The notes under the pieces are model-generated. The model was given only the letters and a program-made list of their open reading frames with translations. It ran no database searches and had not been told where the DNA came from. Shown piece by piece: positions 61,501 through 64,000 of a stretch of DNA of 64,000 nt. This stretch comes from Earliella scabrosa. Lineage: Eukaryota; Basidiomycota; Agaricomycetes; Polyporales; Polyporaceae. The DNA is taken from NCBI GenBank assembly GCA_022605405.1, contig JABYQQ010000012.1, positions 1,302,001-1,366,000 of the forward strand. Reading direction: 5' to 3'. The position numbers and the translations under genes are program-made. How positions within the stretch are numbered: the first letter of the stretch is position 1; every line of letters begins with the position of its first letter.

Positions 61501-64000
61501 TGACGACCTACGACACATGTACGTTCTCGTGTCAGTCCGAGGACTTCATCTAACGATCATTCTCCTCCCTCGTAGGACTCGCGATGACCTGGTTATGACC
61601 TTCTTGCCCTACCTGTCAGGACATTATTGGCTAGATGCTCTTCATATGTGTAAATTCTACCGGAGAAGGGCAATCATCTGTACAACACCCCCGCGTCTCC
61701 CCACATGATCAGACACGCCTTTGCGCTTCCATTCTGATGCGCCGAAGAGAACGAGCGAAGGGCAGCGTCTCCGTTCTCAATTCATGAGTAGACTCTGGAG
61801 AAGGCGTGCTCCATGCGGCGCCCTCGCACTCGGGAGGCTGCGGAGACGGCGGTTTGTCGGCGGTGGTACCTTTTCGTCCCCTCGCATCGGGACTTGTTCA
61901 GTCGATAGAACCCGACACGCGTTGCCCCATTAGGAACCGGGTCGTCCCATTGTTCCCGGGCTGCCAAGAGCGTCCTGTTCTCTCACTCGTACACCCACCA
62001 AGAGGGCGGCTGGGTAGCGTCATCCTAGTAGGCCTCCGCGCCTCTGCGCCCCTGCACATTCCTGCGATCCATCGCCGTTCAACGGTAATCACCCCGAATG
62101 TATCCGTGTGCCGAGACACTGACTCTTGCACAACGCGACAACGCGTGAACATGAGGGCATTTTAAACGGTGATGAGGGCTCTGGTCTGCAGTCCGAGGGC
62201 TCGTCTCCTCCATTACCTTGAGACGATACTAGTAGAAGCGCTCGCATGGACCTCAGATCTCAGACGTCGACATGTGCGATCAATTTGAATGTCATGGCAC
62301 ACCCACAACGTTCAACATATCTCTCGTCAATCTAAGCCGCTACTCACGGTCTCGAAGTCATATTGAATGTCTGCATGGTTCCCCGCACTCGGGAGTTCCA
62401 CAGCCCTGGAAGACTTGGGTGGTGTGGATGATGGCAGCGAAGGCCTTGGCGCAGGCGTGTCCACCTGTCTGGGAGCCGTCGCTCACCTTCTCCCGCCGCG
62501 GATAGTGCCCACCCATGTACCCACGATCCCTGCCAAGTGCGCTTGGCTACTCAATGAGGAAAGTGTAGAAGTTACGGCCTTCCTGCAGGAGGGAACGCGA
62601 CACGTCGCCAACTTCGCTCTCAACCACCACCATCGACGCTGCGCAGAGGCTGGGACCGTGCCCGCAGGTGAGTAACACGCCATTTGGCGCAGCGAGGCTC
62701 ACCATTCCTGAGTTAGGCATACTCATACTCCCCTGGTGATCCGGGTCTTTGCGTCTCCCGCGTTGCTCAAGTAGGCACTGGTAAGAACCAATCCGTTCGC
62801 TCCGCCCCGCGCAATCCCGAGTTCTTCCTGGCAGCCTCGCCCGTTTGCGGCCCATGCAAGGGGGCAAGGAAGGGATCGGGTTCACGAACCCGGTATTACA
62901 CCTCCCAGACGACCGTGATGATCCTAGGCTGCATCGCTTTGCATCTCTCTACCGGGGTTCGCCAAAACCCCTGCGTTAGACCAGGCGAGTTGTTCCGAAT
63001 CTCGCCAGAAACGAAGCCTGAACATCCGCGCTGATTGTTCGAGCCAGATCGCGGAGATCTGCTTCACTTCCAGGAGTGTATGATACACGAGTTCTCGTGA
63101 TCCACCCAACACGGTCGGTCCATACATCAGAATGCAGGCAGAAGCGCTGTATCACTCGCCGGTGGTGATCCTTGTGGTTTGTGAAATGATCCGACCTAGG
63201 TAAGGTCATGTCGGCCTCCTCAATTGGTTCGCCGTTAGTCCGGATAAGGGCTTAACCTAGGTTGTCTCCATACAAACATGCAGGGACGTCAGAACAAACC
63301 GTTAGGTTTGGCAACCTTGAGAACAACATGGTACCCTCTATGTTACCGCAGGCGTTTCGCGGACATACACCTCCGCGCTTCCTACCGCTATTGGGCGGTA
63401 TGCTCATAACCCACATCCACCCGACGCTCGACCCTGGCCCGGAAGCTGTCCAGACCCGAGTTCCGACTAATGTGAGAGGAATACCTTACTGCAGGTCGCA
63501 TTGAGGTGAGTTACGATATCGTGAACTCAATGCATACCGGGATTGACAATATCTATACCATCGAGGAGGCATGGCCGAGGCTGTACACAGATATTCCTCA
63601 TTGGGTACATGCACTTTGACGTACAATCCGAAATTAGTAGCGCTCACAGTTTTTTATAGACAGGTTGCTCTCATATTACCCGCTCGCCGTATGGTCGTTG
63701 TCTTCGACGGTGGCAGGTCATCCATAAACTAGAAGCCCAGTTATCGTCGTAACGCGATCGTAGGAGCTACAATCCAAGGCAATCTCAATACCAGATTGCC
63801 TTGCGCCGCTCTCTCTGCCTAGTGAATACCGGTCGTGCACGGATGCTATGAGGTTCACCTCAATTAAATCCTGCGCCAAGGCGTAACAATCCAGGATGTT
63901 CCGCCGAGCGCAGCCGCCGATCCAGCGCCGGGTGGACCATCAGCAAGCGTCTTCGCCGCAGGATTTTGCAACCCTGTCGCTTAGGGACAATTATAGCGTC
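61501..64000. other. No recognisable gene to the right edge
   Basis: The last 2.5 kb contain short frames only (up to 119 codons plus at 61806-62165; 112 codons minus at 62547-62885; 80 codons plus at 63262). None has a domain I recognise, and stops are frequent. The 63.5-64.0 kb end is more AT-rich. A gene continuing beyond the edge cannot be excluded. Confidence 0.45.

Overview
The window is nuclear DNA from a filamentous basidiomycete, most likely an Agaricomycete (inference). Genes are intron-rich, with short GT-AG introns of about 50-100 bp. DNA is GC-rich and genes lie on both strands. The families present (two basidiomycete-type sesquiterpene synthases, a WOPR regulator, a fungalysin, arrestin-like and MFS proteins) fit that lineage. 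The species cannot be fixed from the sequence alone. I found no rRNA, convincing tRNA, CRISPR array or intact transposon.

Layout. 2.4-11.6 kb is a housekeeping block: aquaporin (-), mitochondrial GGQ peptidyl-tRNA hydrolase PTH4 (-), enoyl-CoA reductase TSC13 (+), ARV1 (-) and GET4 (+). HSBP1 (-) is at 13.3-13.9 kb. A first sesquiterpene synthase (+) is at 15.5-16.9 kb. About 6.9 kb without a recognisable gene follows, ending at a Gti1/Pac2 (WOPR) transcription factor (+, 23.8-25.5 kb). TFIIH subunit TFB2 (-) and proteasome chaperone NAS6 (+) are divergent at 25.8-29.5 kb. A second sesquiterpene synthase (-) is at 30.0-31.2 kb. Then come a secreted M36 metalloprotease (+), an arrestin-like protein (+) and two tandem aldo-keto reductases (-) at 33.4-41.2 kb. 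Two lineage-type proteins of unknown function follow: a split RING-like protein (42.0-43.9 kb) and a zinc-ribbon/Ser-Pro-rich protein (45.7-47.4 kb).

50.6-54.95 kb is a degenerate tandem duplication. Each unit carries one 96-residue secreted protein gene with a conserved promoter, intron, dibasic site and C-terminus. The duplicated DNA runs into the 5' end of the alanyl-tRNA synthetase gene ALA1 (54.9-58.6 kb), which has two in-frame AUGs suited to mitochondrial and cytosolic forms. An MFS transporter (59.7-61.5 kb) is the last clear gene.

How the genes may work together. The housekeeping genes are independent of each other. A loose specialised-metabolism neighbourhood is possible: two terpene synthases flanking a WOPR regulator, with two reductases nearby. 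No P450 was recognised, so this is only a hypothesis. The secreted-protein pair is the least explained and most unusual element. Exon boundaries were read by eye from splice signals and family similarity; coordinates given are full coding spans including introns.
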